A DNA stretch of 64,000 nucleotides from Staphylococcus haemolyticus (GCF_006094395.1 NZ_CP035291.1:1240001-1304000); one strand, 5' to 3'; counted from the stretch's first letter, positions 1-11,723 are shown. Numbers and translations: made by a program. The notes: generated by a model from the sequence alone, not told the origin.

Positions 1-1
1 T

Positions 2-457
2 CAAGAACATGAAGTAGTAATTTTAAGAGACTTGCCCAATGATTTAGACAGTCTTAAAGATAGTCTCAAAAACTTAAATTATTCACAACTCTATTTAGTA
101 CTGCAACATCAGCAGAGTATATATTTTGATGGTATGCCCACGTCAAATCAATTTAAAAGCTGTTTCAAAGCGCTAATGACCAAAAAAGAAACCAATCTTG
201 AACAAGAGGGTATGTTACTGTGTCAACATTTGAATGTTAAACCTAATATTTTAAAATTTATGCTTAAAGTATTTTATGAGTTAGGTTTTGTTACAGAAGA
301 AAATGGTATAATTAAAATTGTAGATAATGCTAACAAACAAAATATTGAAACAAGTCGCGTTTATCAATTAAGACAATCAAGAATGGAAGTTGAGAAACTT
401 TTACTATATGATGATTTCACGCAACTAAAAACTTGGATCAAATCACAGAAGGGTTAG
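2..457 (+). CDS. recJ: RecJ single-strand DNA exonuclease, C-terminal fragment
   Basis: The open frame enters from the left edge and reads 151 residues to a TAG at 455-457; the catalytic DHH/DHHA1 part lies outside the window. RecJ is a 5'-3' single-strand DNA exonuclease of recombinational and mismatch repair. What is visible is only the C-terminal extension typical of Firmicutes RecJ, beginning QEHEVVILRDLP, with no catalytic motif left to inspect. The assignment therefore rests on similarity of this tail to staphylococcal RecJ and on its place directly upstream of apt, 21 bp away, which is the usual order. The left end is a window cut, not a truncation of the gene. Confidence 0.8.
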   Translation, partial: QEHEVVILRDLPNDLDSLKDSLKNLNYSQLYLVLQHQQSIYFDGMPTSNQFKSCFKALMTKKETNLEQEGMLLCQHLNVKPNILKFMLKVFYELGFVTEENGIIKIVDNANKQNIETSRVYQLRQSRMEVEKLLLYDDFTQLKTWIKSQKG

Positions 458-478
458 TAAATAGGAGGAAATAGATAA

Positions 479-997
479 ATGGATTTAAAGCAATATGTTT
501 CGGAAGTGCAAGATTGGCCTAAACCGGGGGTAAGTTTTAAAGATATAACTACAATTATGGATAACGGGGAAGCTTATGGTTATGCTACCGATCAAATTGT
601 AAAATATGCTAAGGACAGAGATGTAGATGTTGTTGTAGGTCCGGAAGCTAGAGGATTTATCATTGGATGTCCAGTAGCGTATTCAATGGGCATTGGTTTT
701 GCACCTGTTAGAAAAGAAGGTAAATTACCTCGTGAAGTCATCCGATATGAATATGACTTAGAATATGGTACAAATATTTTAACGATGCACAATGATGCCA
801 TTAAACCAGGGCAGCGTGTACTTATAACTGATGACTTATTAGCTACTGGTGGTACTATTGAAGCAGCTATTAAATTAGTTGAAAAACTAGGAGGCATCGT
901 CGTAGGTATTGCATTCATAATCGAACTTAAATATTTAAATGGTATCGAAAAAATTAAAGATTATGATGTTATGAGTTTAATTTCATATGATGAATAG
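479..997 (+). CDS. apt: Adenine phosphoribosyltransferase
   Basis: Purine salvage enzyme of the cytoplasm: adenine plus PRPP gives AMP. The 172-residue length is standard. The PRPP-binding signature is clear near residues 118-130 ([13 protein letters not shown]), and the N-terminal [13 protein letters not shown] stretch is typical of Apt. An AGGAGG-like site (463-468) sits 10 bases before the ATG. It follows recJ closely and probably shares its transcript, then ends at a strong terminator (1050-1100) that separates it from relA. Apt-recJ-relA neighbourhood is conserved in Bacillales. Confidence 0.97.
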   Translation: MDLKQYVSEVQDWPKPGVSFKDITTIMDNGEAYGYATDQIVKYAKDRDVDVVVGPEARGFIIGCPVAYSMGIGFAPVRKEGKLPREVIRYEYDLEYGTNILTMHNDAIKPGQRVLITDDLLATGGTIEAAIKLVEKLGGIVVGIAFIIELKYLNGIEKIKDYDVMSLISYDE

Positions 998-1049
998 ATG
1001 ACTAGAATAAAAAGACATATTAACATGTTTTTAATGTCTAACAATTTTT

Positions 1050-1100
1050 GGGAATGAGATAATGAATTCGTAATGGGATTCTATCTCATTCCCATTTTTT
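1050..1100 (+). terminator. Terminator after apt, GGGAATGAGATA-type repeat
   Basis: GGGAATGAGATA (1050-1061) pairs fully with TATCTCATTCCC (1082-1093) across a 20-base loop and is followed by ATTTTTT. It resembles the hairpin at 22914-22961 over the first 20 or so bases (both read GGGAnTGnGATAATGAATTC), so it belongs to a small family of repeated terminator hairpins in this chromosome. Confidence 0.85.
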
Positions 1101-3555
<2,455 letters not shown>

Positions 3556-3570
3556 TGAGGTGCTATTAAT

Positions 3571-4023
3571 ATGAAAGTAGTTGTACAAAGAGTAAAAAGA
3601 GCAGCAGTTACAAATAAAAGCATTCACAATGAAATCGACAAGGGTTTCTGTCTTTTAGTCGGAATAGGTAAGGATACAACAGAAGCAGATATAGATGCAG
3701 TTGCTAAAAAGATTATTAACGCTCGTTTGTTTGAAGATGAGAATGGCAAACTTAATTTAAATATCCAACAAGTTGAAGGTCAAATTTTATCTATTTCACA
3801 ATTTACTTTATATGCTGATGTACGTAAGGGTAATAGACCAGGATTTTCAAATTCAAAAAATCCTGAAGAAGCTAATGTGTTATACGAAAAATTTAACACT
3901 GCTTTAAAAGCTTATGACGTTGAAGTGAAAACAGGTGAATTTGGTACTGATATGGAAGTTGAAATTATCAATGATGGTCCAGTTACTATTATCTATGAAA
4001 GTCAGGATGGCAAAATAATATGA
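3571..4023 (+). CDS. dtd: D-aminoacyl-tRNA deacylase
   Basis: Hydrolyses D-amino acids mischarged on tRNA, a proofreading step in translation. The 150-residue protein carries both family motifs that build the active site across the dimer: SQFTLYAD (about residues 77-84) and GPVTI (about 137-141). A GAGGTG site precedes the ATG. It lies 15 bp after relA, as in other Firmicutes, and its stop overlaps the lytH start by four bases (ATGA at 4020-4023), so lytH translation is probably coupled to it. Confidence 0.96.
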   Translation: MKVVVQRVKRAAVTNKSIHNEIDKGFCLLVGIGKDTTEADIDAVAKKIINARLFEDENGKLNLNIQQVEGQILSISQFTLYADVRKGNRPGFSNSKNPEEANVLYEKFNTALKAYDVEVKTGEFGTDMEVEIINDGPVTIIYESQDGKII

Positions 4024-4895
4024 ACAAAGTAGATGCATGGTTATCTAAACATGACCTTAAAAATCTAACAACATTGATAGTTGTAGGTGCTTTTATATTA
4101 TTTTTAATATTATTATTTATGTTAATGAATCATAGTGATCAAGGGAGTAATAGAATTACAGTTTCAGAGAATGCTGAGTTACGAACTGGTCCAAATGCTG
4201 CTTATCCTGTGATTTACCAAGTCGAAAAAGGTGATACGTTTACTAGATTGAGTAAATCAGGTAAATGGATAGAAGTTGAAAGCAGAGATGGTTCTGAAAA
4301 AGGTTGGATAGCTGGATGGCACACAAGCTTAAATATTGAAGCGGGTGCGAATAAAAAAGTAAACCCTTTGAAAAATAAGGTCATTGTCTTAGATCCTGGC
4401 CATGGAGGCAATGACCAGGGTGCATCCAGTAATACTTCAAAAAAGAGTTTGGAGAAGAACTATACTTTAAAAACAGCTAAAGAACTGAGACGTGCTCTTG
4501 AAAAAGCGGGGGCAACAGTTAAATTAACACGTTCTGATGATACATATGTTAGCTTAGATGATAGAAAACTTAATGGTGATGCATACATTAGTATACATAA
4601 TGATTCTCTTGATAGTCCTAATGCTAATGGTGCAACTGTTTATTGGTATAAAAATAATCAAGAAGCTTTAGCTGAAACGTTAAATACAAACATACAAAAG
4701 AAAGCCATGTTGTTTAATAGAGGAACTCGACAAGAGAACTTCCAAGTACTCAGACAAACCAATAAGCCAGCCGTATTATTAGAATTAGGATATATAAGTA
4801 ATCCAACAGATGAGGTAATGATACGAAATCAAATCCATCGACAAGTTGTAGAGGAAGCTGTAGTGGATGGTTTAAAACAATATTTTGCATCTTAA
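4020..4895 (+). CDS. lytH: Membrane-anchored N-acetylmuramoyl-L-alanine amidase LytH
   Basis: Cell-wall hydrolase that removes stem peptides from glycan. The 291-residue protein has one N-terminal membrane helix (about residues 18-37), an SH3b domain (about 45-105, with [17 protein letters not shown]) and an Amidase_3 zinc domain (about 120-290) starting with [10 protein letters not shown], followed by SIHNDS and ending with LLELGYISN, the metal and catalytic segments of the family. In S. aureus LytH acts with the membrane protein ActH to control where wall synthesis happens; that partner is not in this window. The start overlaps the dtd stop. Confidence 0.93.
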   Translation: MNKVDAWLSKHDLKNLTTLIVVGAFILFLILLFMLMNHSDQGSNRITVSENAELRTGPNAAYPVIYQVEKGDTFTRLSKSGKWIEVESRDGSEKGWIAGWHTSLNIEAGANKKVNPLKNKVIVLDPGHGGNDQGASSNTSKKSLEKNYTLKTAKELRRALEKAGATVKLTRSDDTYVSLDDRKLNGDAYISIHNDSLDSPNANGATVYWYKNNQEALAETLNTNIQKKAMLFNRGTRQENFQVLRQTNKPAVLLELGYISNPTDEVMIRNQIHRQVVEEAVVDGLKQYFAS

Positions 4896-4898
4896 AGC

Positions 4899-4927
4899 TT
4901 GCAAACTATGCATAAACTCGTTATTAT
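4899..4927 (+). promoter_or_regulatory. Candidate SigA promoter for the hisS-aspS operon
   Basis: TTGCAA (4899-4904) and TATTAT (4922-4927) are separated by 17 bases. Transcription would start about 4935, some 30 bases before the T-box leader. The -35 begins just after the lytH stop codon. A second TATAAT at 4945-4950 lacks a good -35. Confidence 0.6.
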
Positions 4928-4960
4928 AATTAGTGAACTTTATATATAATACCGTTATGA

Positions 4961-5214
4961 TTCTTGAAAGTATAAATGAAAGAGGTAGCAATAATTGATA
5001 TTGTGAAGAGATATAATCCATGGCTGGAAGATTATACTGAGTAATTTATTACTTTGAACACAAGAACAGGTGCTTTAATAGATTAAGCCGTTTGACGTAC
5101 GTTACACGTTTTGAGTGGTAATTAAGTTTTACTAACGAATTTAATTACAATTAGGGTGGCAACACGGCGATTCGTCCCTTGTATAGTAGAAATGCTATAT
5201 AAGGGACTTTTTTT
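4961..5214 (+). promoter_or_regulatory. T-box leader (tRNA-sensing riboswitch) of hisS-aspS
   Basis: The T-box core AGGGTGGCAACACGG lies at 5153-5167. It is followed by a terminator whose arms GTCCCTT (5174-5180) and AAGGGAC (5201-5207) lead into seven T. Stem I can be closed by TTCTTG (4961-4966) with CAAGAA (5061-5066), with the AGTA element at 4969-4972 opposite GAACAC (5056-5061). That strand holds overlapping triplets AAC and CAC, so His (CAC) fits the first gene. The acceptor-pairing bases are TGGC, which fit a G discriminator base (Asp, Asn) and not the C73 of tRNA-His; see findings. Confidence 0.92.
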
Positions 5215-5255
5215 ATTAAAGAGAGTTTGTAAAAATACAAAGAAGGAGTGATTGT

Positions 5256-6527
5256 GTGATTAGAATTCCTAGAGGTACACAAGATATCTTACCTGAAGAT
5301 TCTAGTAAATGGCGTTACATTGAAAATCAACTTGATAAATTAATGAAATTATACAATTATAAAGAAATCCGCACGCCGATATTTGAAAGTACAGATTTGT
5401 TTGCACGTGGCGTGGGTGACTCTACAGATGTCGTACAAAAAGAAATGTACACTTTTAAAGATAAAGGTGACAGAAGCATAACTTTAAGACCAGAAGGAAC
5501 TGCAGCTGTTGTACGTTCATACATTGAGAATAAAATGCAAGGTATTCCAAATCAGCCTGTTAAATTATATTATAATGGGCCAATGTTCAGATATGAACGT
5601 AAACAAAAAGGACGATACCGTCAATTCACTCAATTCGGCGTTGAAGCGATTGGCGCTGAAAATCCGAGCATGGATGCTGAAGTTCTAGCTATGGTGATGC
5701 ATATCTATGAATCATTTGGTCTTAAACATTTAAAATTAGTTATCAATAGTATTGGTGATGCTGATTCACGTAAAGAATATAATGAGGCACTAATACGTCA
5801 TTTTGAGCCAGTGATAGATACATTTTGTGATGATTGTAAATCAAGATTACACACAAATCCAATGAGAATACTAGATTGCAAAATTGATAGAGATAAAGAA
5901 GCGGTTAAAAATGCGCCAAGAATTACTGATTACTTAAATGACGATTCAAAAGCTTACTTTAATGAAGTGAAGACTCACTTAGATGATTTAGGTATTTCAT
6001 ATGTTGAAGATCCTAACCTTGTACGTGGCCTTGATTATTACACACACACTGCTTTTGAGTTAATGATGGATAATCCTAATTATGATGGTGCAATAACTAC
6101 CTTATGTGGTGGTGGTCGATATAATGGACTGCTTGAATTATTAGATGGACCAAATCAAACGGGTATTGGTTTCGCTTTAAGTATTGAAAGATTGTTATTG
6201 GCGCTTGAAGAAGAAGGAATTGAATTGGACGTCGAGGATACGTTTGATCTTTTTATCGTTACTATGGGTGAAGAAGCTGAACGATACAGCGTTAAGCTTT
6301 TAAATCAACTCAGAAAATCGGGTATAAAAGCCGACAAAGATTATTTACAACGTAAAGTTAAAGGCCAAATGAAACAAGCTGATCGCTTGAATGCTCAATA
6401 TACTGTTGTTATCGGTGATCAAGAGCTTGAAAATGAAGTGATTGATGTCAAAGACATGTCAACAGGTGAAACAGAAACTATTAACTTAAATAACTTAGTA
6501 AATTATTTTCAAGAAAAAAATAATTAA
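5256..6527 (+). CDS. hisS: Histidyl-tRNA synthetase
   Basis: Class II synthetase that charges tRNA-His. The 423-residue protein shows motif 2 (RYERKQKGRYRQFTQFGVEA, about residues 112-131), the HisRS histidine-specific segments LVRGLDYYTHTAFE (about 254-267) and GGGRYNGL, motif 3 (GIGFALSIERLL) and a C-terminal anticodon-binding domain from about 330. I use the GTG at 5256, protein IRIPRGTQDI, preceded by AAGGAGTG; the TTG one codon upstream would be closer to that site. Transcription is governed by the T-box upstream; aspS follows after 17 bp. Confidence 0.96.
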   Translation: MIRIPRGTQDILPEDSSKWRYIENQLDKLMKLYNYKEIRTPIFESTDLFARGVGDSTDVVQKEMYTFKDKGDRSITLRPEGTAAVVRSYIENKMQGIPNQPVKLYYNGPMFRYERKQKGRYRQFTQFGVEAIGAENPSMDAEVLAMVMHIYESFGLKHLKLVINSIGDADSRKEYNEALIRHFEPVIDTFCDDCKSRLHTNPMRILDCKIDRDKEAVKNAPRITDYLNDDSKAYFNEVKTHLDDLGISYVEDPNLVRGLDYYTHTAFELMMDNPNYDGAITTLCGGGRYNGLLELLDGPNQTGIGFALSIERLLLALEEEGIELDVEDTFDLFIVTMGEEAERYSVKLLNQLRKSGIKADKDYLQRKVKGQMKQADRLNAQYTVVIGDQELENEVIDVKDMSTGETETINLNNLVNYFQEKNN

Positions 6528-6544
6528 TAAAAAGGAGAATATAA

Positions 6545-8311
6545 ATGAGTAAAAGAACAACGTATTGTGGTTTAGTTACAGAAGAACTTTTAAACCAGAA
6601 AGTTACTTTAAAAGGTTGGGTTCATAATCGTCGTGACTTAGGTGGTTTAATCTTTGTCGATTTACGTGACAGAGAAGGTATCGTGCAAATCGTCTTTAAC
6701 CCTGATTTCTCTGAAGAAGCTTTAAGTGTTGCTGAAACAGTAAGATCAGAATATGTAGTTGAAGTTGAGGGAACAGTAACAAAGAGAGATCCTGATACTG
6801 TGAATTCTAAAATTAAAACTGGTCAAGTAGAAGTACAAGTTTCTAATATATCAATTATCAATAAATCAGAAACACCACCATTTTCTATTAATGAAGAAAA
6901 TCAAAATGTTGATGAAAACATCCGTTTAAAATACCGTTATTTAGATTTAAGACGTCCAGAGTTGGCACAAACATTCAAAATGAGACATCAAACAACACGC
7001 GCTATTCGTGAATATTTAGATAACAATGGTTTCTTCGATATTGAAACTCCTGTTTTAACTAAATCTACACCAGAAGGTGCCAGAGATTATTTAGTACCTT
7101 CTCGAGTTCATGAAGGAGAATTTTATGCATTACCACAATCACCTCAATTATTTAAACAATTATTAATGATTAGTGGTTTTGACAAATATTATCAAATTGT
7201 TAAATGTTTCCGTGATGAAGACTTACGTGCAGATCGTCAACCTGAATTTACTCAGGTCGATATTGAAATGAGTTTCGTTGATCAAGAAGATGTGATTCAA
7301 ATGGGTGAAGAAATGTTACGAAAAGTTGTTAAAGATGTTAAAGGCATTGACGTATCAGGTCCTTTCCCTAGAATGACTTATGAAGAAGCGATGAGACGCT
7401 ATGGTTCAGATAAACCTGATACTCGTTTTGAAATGGAACTTAAAGATGTATCACAGTTAGGTCGTGAAATGGACTTTAAAGTATTTAAAGATACTGTAGA
7501 AAATAACGGCGAAGTAAAAGCCATTGTAGCTAAAGGTGCAGCCGACAATTATACTCGTAAAGACATGGACGCATTAACAGAATTCGTAAATATTTATGGT
7601 GCTAAAGGACTTGCATGGGTAAAAGTTGTTGATGATGGATTGAGTGGTCCAATCGCTCGTTTCTTTGAAGATTCAAATGTTGCAACTTTAAAAGATCTTA
7701 CACAAGCTGAATCAGGAGACTTAGTAATGTTTGTCGCTGATAAACCAAATGTAGTAGCTCAAAGTTTAGGTGCTTTACGTATTAAAATTGCCAAAGAATT
7801 AGGTTTAATTGATGAAAATAAACTTAATTTCTTATGGGTAACAGATTGGCCGTTATTAGAATATGATGAAGATGCTAAACGTTATGTAGCTGCACATCAT
7901 CCATTTACTTCACCTAAACAAGAGGATATTAGTAAATTAGATTCAGAACCTCAAAACGCACAAGCGAATGCATATGACATCGTTTTAAATGGTTATGAAT
8001 TAGGTGGGGGATCAATCAGAATTGCAGACGGTGAATTACAAGAAAAAATGTTTGAAGTATTAGGATTCACTAAAGAACAAGCTAGAGAACAATTTGGATT
8101 CTTATTAGATGCATTTAAATATGGTGCACCACCACATGGCGGTATTGCACTAGGCTTAGACCGTTTAGTAATGCTACTAACTAATCGTACAAACTTACGT
8201 GATACAATTGCATTCCCTAAAACAGCTTCTGCGACTTGCTTGCTTACAGATGCACCAGGTGAAGTCTCAGATAAACAATTAGAAGAGCTTTCTTTACGTA
8301 TTCGTCATTAG
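6545..8311 (+). CDS. aspS: Aspartyl-tRNA synthetase
   Basis: Class II synthetase for tRNA-Asp. The 588-residue protein has an N-terminal OB-fold anticodon domain (about 1-110, [15 protein letters not shown]), motif 2 ([20 protein letters not shown], about 218-237), the bacterial GAD insertion (about 290-420) and motif 3 ([13 protein letters not shown], near 530). This is the bacterial type with the GAD domain. It sits 17 bp after hisS behind AAGGAG and is co-transcribed with it under the T-box. Two hairpins follow the gene, at 8343-8376 and 8416-8459. Confidence 0.97.
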   Translation: MSKRTTYCGLVTEELLNQKVTLKGWVHNRRDLGGLIFVDLRDREGIVQIVFNPDFSEEALSVAETVRSEYVVEVEGTVTKRDPDTVNSKIKTGQVEVQVSNISIINKSETPPFSINEENQNVDENIRLKYRYLDLRRPELAQTFKMRHQTTRAIREYLDNNGFFDIETPVLTKSTPEGARDYLVPSRVHEGEFYALPQSPQLFKQLLMISGFDKYYQIVKCFRDEDLRADRQPEFTQVDIEMSFVDQEDVIQMGEEMLRKVVKDVKGIDVSGPFPRMTYEEAMRRYGSDKPDTRFEMELKDVSQLGREMDFKVFKDTVENNGEVKAIVAKGAADNYTRKDMDALTEFVNIYGAKGLAWVKVVDDGLSGPIARFFEDSNVATLKDLTQAESGDLVMFVADKPNVVAQSLGALRIKIAKELGLIDENKLNFLWVTDWPLLEYDEDAKRYVAAHHPFTSPKQEDISKLDSEPQNAQANAYDIVLNGYELGGGSIRIADGELQEKMFEVLGFTKEQAREQFGFLLDAFKYGAPPHGGIALGLDRLVMLLTNRTNLRDTIAFPKTASATCLLTDAPGEVSDKQLEELSLRIRH

Positions 8312-8342
8312 ATTTAACATATAGAAGGATATAAATACATTA

Positions 8343-8376
8343 GTCATCGAAATCACAATAGATTTTGGTGACTTTT
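8343..8376 (+). terminator. Terminator of the hisS-aspS operon
   Basis: GTCATCGAAATC (8343-8354) pairs with GATTTTGGTGAC (8361-8372), counting G-U pairs, around a six-base loop and leads into TTTTATTT. Confidence 0.8.
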
Positions 8377-8415
8377 ATTTAGTGTTTTTCTTTTAGAATT
8401 ATATTCAGTCTTTAA

Positions 8416-8459
8416 AAAACTATAATAATATTATTTAAACTTAATTTTATTATAGTTTT
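8416..8459. repeat. 13-bp perfect inverted repeat between aspS and 6S RNA
   Basis: AAAACTATAATAA (8416-8428) and TTATTATAGTTTT (8447-8459) are exact complements around an 18-base loop. The A-run and T-run flanks would let it act as a weak terminator in either direction. The rest of 8460-8540 is AT-rich and should contain the 6S RNA promoter, which I cannot pin down. Confidence 0.55.
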
Positions 8460-8539
8460 GCTTCACAAAATATACATTTCTATCTAGTTCATAAGGATTT
8501 CTTTATTTATACCTCTGTGGTAATATATAAACATAAGGT

Positions 8540-8763
8540 AGTCATCTGTATTGTTCGTACGTTTGCTTTTTATTTGGGCCTAACACTTTTTGATCAGGGA
8601 GCCCAATAGGTTTTCTTGCAGCGCACACGCCTCAATTGGAGGACTTGCAAAACAAGAAACAGGGCACCCACCTGTATATAGCAGGCCGAATGATCAAGCT
8701 TTTTATAACTACGGCAATCACGGACTCTACCGGTACGCAAGGCTTTATGTCTTGCGTATTTTT
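8540..8763 (+). ncRNA. ssrS: 6S RNA (ends approximate)
   Basis: This GC-richer island between aspS and tcdA is in the usual place of 6S RNA in staphylococci. It contains long-range complements TTGATCA (8590-8596) and TGATCAA (8691-8697), fitting the long rod with a central bubble that mimics an open promoter and sequesters RNA polymerase. It ends in a terminator, TACGCAAG (8734-8741) with CTTGCGTA (8751-8758) and a T-run. A 65-codon reading frame over it (8590-8787) has no ribosome binding site and is not a gene. The 5' end is a guess within about 15 bases; identification is from remembered sequence, location and fold. Confidence 0.85.
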
Positions 8764-8821
8764 ATTTGTCTTTTTCTGTTAATATAAAGTTATCGTATTG
8801 TTTTTTATAAAGGAGTTTAAA

Positions 8822-9598
8822 ATGAAACATCAATTTTCAAGAAACGAATTAGCATATGGACAAGAGGGTTTAGATCTATTAAAAGAAAAAACAGTTGCAG
8901 TTCTTGGGGTAGGTGGTGTTGGTTCATTTGCTGCCGAAGCATTAGCAAGAACCAATATTGGTCATATTATTTTAATCGATAAAGATGACGTAGATATCAC
9001 AAATGTCAATCGTCAAATACATGCACTCACTACAACTATCGGACAAAGTAAGGTCACTTTGATGGAAGAACGTATTAAACTTATTAACCCTGATTGTAAA
9101 GTAACACCACTTCACATGTTTTATACTGAGGAGACATATGAGGATTTATTTAATAATTATGATATTGATTACTTTATCGATGCAAGTGATACTATAATAT
9201 ATAAAGTTCATCTGATGAAAGAGTGTTTAGAACGAGGAATTAAGATGATTTCAAGTATGGGGGCAGCTAATAAAACTGATCCTACACGATTTAAAATAGC
9301 AGATATTTCTAAAACTTATATGGACCCTATGGCTAAAATTATTCGTAATAAACTAAAGCGTCAAGGTATAAAAAAGGGTGTACCTGTCGTGTTTTCTGAT
9401 GAAAGTCCTATTGTAATTCGTGAAGATGTAAAAGCAACCGTTGGAGATGCAAACGCTATTAATCGTAAAGGGCAAATGCCTCCATCATCAAATGCATTTG
9501 TACCAAGTACAGTAGGATTAATCTGTGCGAGTTACGTAGTAAATGACATTTTAAAAAATATACCTGTACGCCGTATTAAAGATAAAGGGAATATATAA
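8822..9598 (+). CDS. tcdA: tRNA threonylcarbamoyladenosine dehydratase TcdA (CsdL)
   Basis: ThiF/MoeB/E1-like enzyme that uses ATP to cyclise t6A37 to ct6A37 in ANN-decoding tRNAs. The nucleotide-binding segment VLGVGGVGSFAAEALAR (about residues 26-42) is followed by DKDDVDITNVNRQ, typical of the E1-like fold; the protein has 258 residues. I start at the ATG at 8822, behind AAAGGAG (8810-8816); an upstream in-frame TTG at 8798 lies before that site. It stands alone between 6S RNA and the convergent rarA, sharing a bidirectional terminator with it. Confidence 0.92.
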   Translation: MKHQFSRNELAYGQEGLDLLKEKTVAVLGVGGVGSFAAEALARTNIGHIILIDKDDVDITNVNRQIHALTTTIGQSKVTLMEERIKLINPDCKVTPLHMFYTEETYEDLFNNYDIDYFIDASDTIIYKVHLMKECLERGIKMISSMGAANKTDPTRFKIADISKTYMDPMAKIIRNKLKRQGIKKGVPVVFSDESPIVIREDVKATVGDANAINRKGQMPPSSNAFVPSTVGLICASYVVNDILKNIPVRRIKDKGNI

Positions 9599-9603
9599 AT
9601 AAT

Positions 9604-9663
9604 AGACTATGAATCAAATTTAAAAGTCATTTATAATGGCTAATTGATTCATAGTCTTTTTTA
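9604..9663. terminator. Bidirectional terminator between tcdA and rarA
   Basis: AGACTATGAATCAA (9604-9617) and TTGATTCATAGTCT (9644-9657) are perfect 14-base complements. T-runs follow on the plus side; on the minus strand the hairpin lies just beyond the rarA stop and leads into TATTATTTATATT. It probably serves both genes. Confidence 0.85.
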
Positions 9664-10929
9664 TTTTTTGTTTCTTAAATTATCATAAATAGTTTTAAAT
9701 TGTTGTTCACTTTTTGATGTTGATTTAGGCTCATAATAAATTTTATTTTTGAGTTTATCTGGCAAGTATTGTTGAATGACGTGTCCATTTTCATAGTTAT
9801 GAGGGTACTTATAACCTATGGCACGACCTAAATCTTTAGCTCCAGCATAATGTCCATCTCGTAAATGGTCAGGAATTTGGCCTATATTACCTTTACGTAT
9901 GTCACTAAGTGCACTGTCAATCGCAGTGATTGCTGAGTTGGATTTAGGTGATAATGAAAGCTCAATTACAGCTTGACTAAGAGGTATTCTCGCTTCCGGG
10001 AACCCCAGTCGCTCTGCCGATTGAATGGCTGCAAGCGTACGTTGTCCCGCATTAGGTGAAGCCAATCCTACATCTTCATAACTAATGACTAATAAGCGTC
10101 TTACAATAGTCGGTAAATCGCCAGCTTCAATTAATCTTGCTAAATAGTGTAATGCAGCATTTACATCACTACCTCTTATTGATTTTTGAAAAGCACTCAT
10201 AACATCATAGTGCATATCTCCATCTTTATCGCTTACGAAAGCACCTTTTTGCAAACAATCTTTAGCATCTTGGAGAGTAATATGTCTAATTTCATTTTCA
10301 ACTGAAGCACTTAAAACAGCCAATTCAAGAGCATTTAAAGCACTTCTAACATCTCCTTGGCTTTGCGTAGCAAAATATTCTAATGCATCTTCATCTACTT
10401 TGGGATGATAATTAGCTAAGCCACGTTGAGAATCATTTAATGCTCTATTGATTGCGAGTCGCACATCATCATGATCTAATGAATACAGTTCGAATATTTG
10501 AGCTCTTGAGCGAATAGCTGGGTTGATTGCATGATATGGATTTGAAGTTGTTGCACCAATCAAGACGATCTTACCATTTTCTAAATGTGGTAATAAGAAA
10601 TCTTGTTTAGCTTTATCTAACCGGTGAATTTCATCTAATAAAAGAATGACTTGACCAGACATTTTGGCTTCTTCGACTACCATTTGCATATCTTTTTTTG
10701 AATTTGTAACTGCATTTAATTGTCTAAATTTATAGTCAGTGCTACCAGAAATTGCTTTCGCAATACTCGTTTTACCAATGCCTGGTGGCCCATAAAATAT
10801 CATTGATGATAATCTTTTGGTTTCAACCATTCGTCTAATAATGCCTCTAGGTCCTACTAAATGTTGCTGCGAAATGATTTCGTCAATGTTAGTAGGTCTC
10901 ATTCTTGAAGCTAAAGGTTCTGTAATCAC
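9661..10929 (-). CDS. rarA: Replication-associated recombination protein RarA (MgsA)
   Basis: AAA+ ATPase acting at stalled replication forks, related to clamp-loader subunits. Visible are Walker A (GPPGIGKTSIAKA), Walker B (LLLDEIHRL), an SRAQIFEL sensor-like segment and the C-terminal tetramerisation region (SYEDVGLASPNA onward). An in-frame GTG at 10938 lies one base from the AAAGG site; the GTG at 10929 (protein ITEPLASRMRP) has normal spacing and gives 422 residues, so I prefer it. It is transcribed away from cymR, with 85 bp between the two starts. Confidence 0.94.
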   Translation of the reverse strand: MITEPLASRMRPTNIDEIISQQHLVGPRGIIRRMVETKRLSSMIFYGPPGIGKTSIAKAISGSTDYKFRQLNAVTNSKKDMQMVVEEAKMSGQVILLLDEIHRLDKAKQDFLLPHLENGKIVLIGATTSNPYHAINPAIRSRAQIFELYSLDHDDVRLAINRALNDSQRGLANYHPKVDEDALEYFATQSQGDVRSALNALELAVLSASVENEIRHITLQDAKDCLQKGAFVSDKDGDMHYDVMSAFQKSIRGSDVNAALHYLARLIEAGDLPTIVRRLLVISYEDVGLASPNAGQRTLAAIQSAERLGFPEARIPLSQAVIELSLSPKSNSAITAIDSALSDIRKGNIGQIPDHLRDGHYAGAKDLGRAIGYKYPHNYENGHVIQQYLPDKLKNKIYYEPKSTSKSEQQFKTIYDNLRNKK

Positions 10930-11014
10930 TATTTTCACACCTTTCTAATACTATCTTAACTGAAAAAATGCTAGAATGGTATTATATATTATTCGAATTA
11001 AGTGAGGTAATGTT

Positions 11015-11437
11015 ATGAAAATATCAACGAAAGGGAGATACGGCTTAACTTTAATGATTTCCCTTGCTAAAAGAGAAGGGCAAGGATGCGTATCTTTAAA
11101 GTCAATTGCTGAAGAAAACAGTTTGAGTGATTTATATCTCGAACAATTAGTTGGTCCTTTAAGAAATGCTGGTTTAATTCGAAGTGTTCGTGGTGCCAAA
11201 GGTGGTTATCAACTTAGAGTACCAGCTGACGAAATTAAAGCAGGCGATATTATTCGTTTACTAGAAGGTCCTATAACGATAGTCGAAAGTATTGAATCAG
11301 AACCACCTGCACAAAAACAGTTATGGTTAAGAATGAGAGATGCTGTTAGAGAAGTATTAGATAATACTACTTTAAAATATCTAGCAGACTATGTCGAAAC
11401 TGATGATAAACTTGATGGTTACATGTTTTATATTTAA
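11015..11437 (+). CDS. cymR: Rrf2-family regulator CymR, repressor of cysteine metabolism
   Basis: Rrf2-type repressor of sulfur and cysteine uptake genes; in staphylococci it works with CysK, which reports O-acetylserine. The 140-residue protein has a winged helix in its first 75 residues (STKGRYGLTLMISLAK; GAKGGYQL wing). The only cysteine is residue 25, the position described as a thiol redox switch in S. aureus CymR, and there is no Fe-S cysteine cluster of the IscR kind. GAGGTAATGTT precedes the ATG. iscS and mnmA, users of cysteine sulfur, lie about 1.8 kb downstream but in a separate transcript. Confidence 0.93.
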   Translation: MKISTKGRYGLTLMISLAKREGQGCVSLKSIAEENSLSDLYLEQLVGPLRNAGLIRSVRGAKGGYQLRVPADEIKAGDIIRLLEGPITIVESIESEPPAQKQLWLRMRDAVREVLDNTTLKYLADYVETDDKLDGYMFYI

Positions 11438-11450
11438 TTTTAAAAAATAT

Positions 11451-11476
11451 GTTTATATACAAATGTGTGTGGTAAA
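11451..11476 (+). promoter_or_regulatory. Possible SigB promoter for the small stress gene
   Basis: GTTTAT (11451-11456) and GGTAAA (11471-11476) stand 14 bases apart, close to the SigB pattern GTTTAA-N12-15-GGGTAT. The leader would be about 95 bases. The match is imperfect (5/6 and about 4/6). Confidence 0.45.
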
Positions 11477-11578
11477 TAATAATTACAACAGTACGGTACA
11501 TTCTTTATTTTGTATCTCAGAATTAACTTGATACTTGATCGATAAAAATATTCTTAAATTTGAAAGGAGAATTTCATT

Positions 11579-11713
11579 ATGGGATTCATGGATAAAGCGA
11601 AAGATGCAGCAGATAAATTTAAAAATAGCGATAACGAACAAGTTGATAAAGCTAAAGACAAAATCAATGAATATACTGAAAAAAACAACGATGACAAAAA
11701 AGATGATAAATAA
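11579..11713 (+). CDS. Small charged stress-type protein, 44 residues
   Basis: A short gene with a strong site, AAAGGAG (11562-11568), 10 bases before its ATG and its own terminator after. The protein starts MGFMDKAKDAADKFK and is almost wholly Lys, Asp, Glu, Asn and Ala, so it should be a soluble amphipathic helix with no enzyme motif. The start resembles the MT0933/Rv0909 'antitoxin-like' small proteins, and I recall that the gene at this position in S. aureus is reported as SigB-controlled (csb). No toxin partner is adjacent, so a stress or hydration-type role is more likely than an antitoxin. Function unproven. Confidence 0.8.
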   Translation: MGFMDKAKDAADKFKNSDNEQVDKAKDKINEYTEKNNDDKKDDK

Positions 11714-11723
11714 TTAAATTTTT

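Noticed and set aside
8590..8787. 65-codon open frame between aspS and tcdA
   Set aside because: It lies over the 6S RNA, has no ribosome binding site, and its last part is the RNA's terminator.
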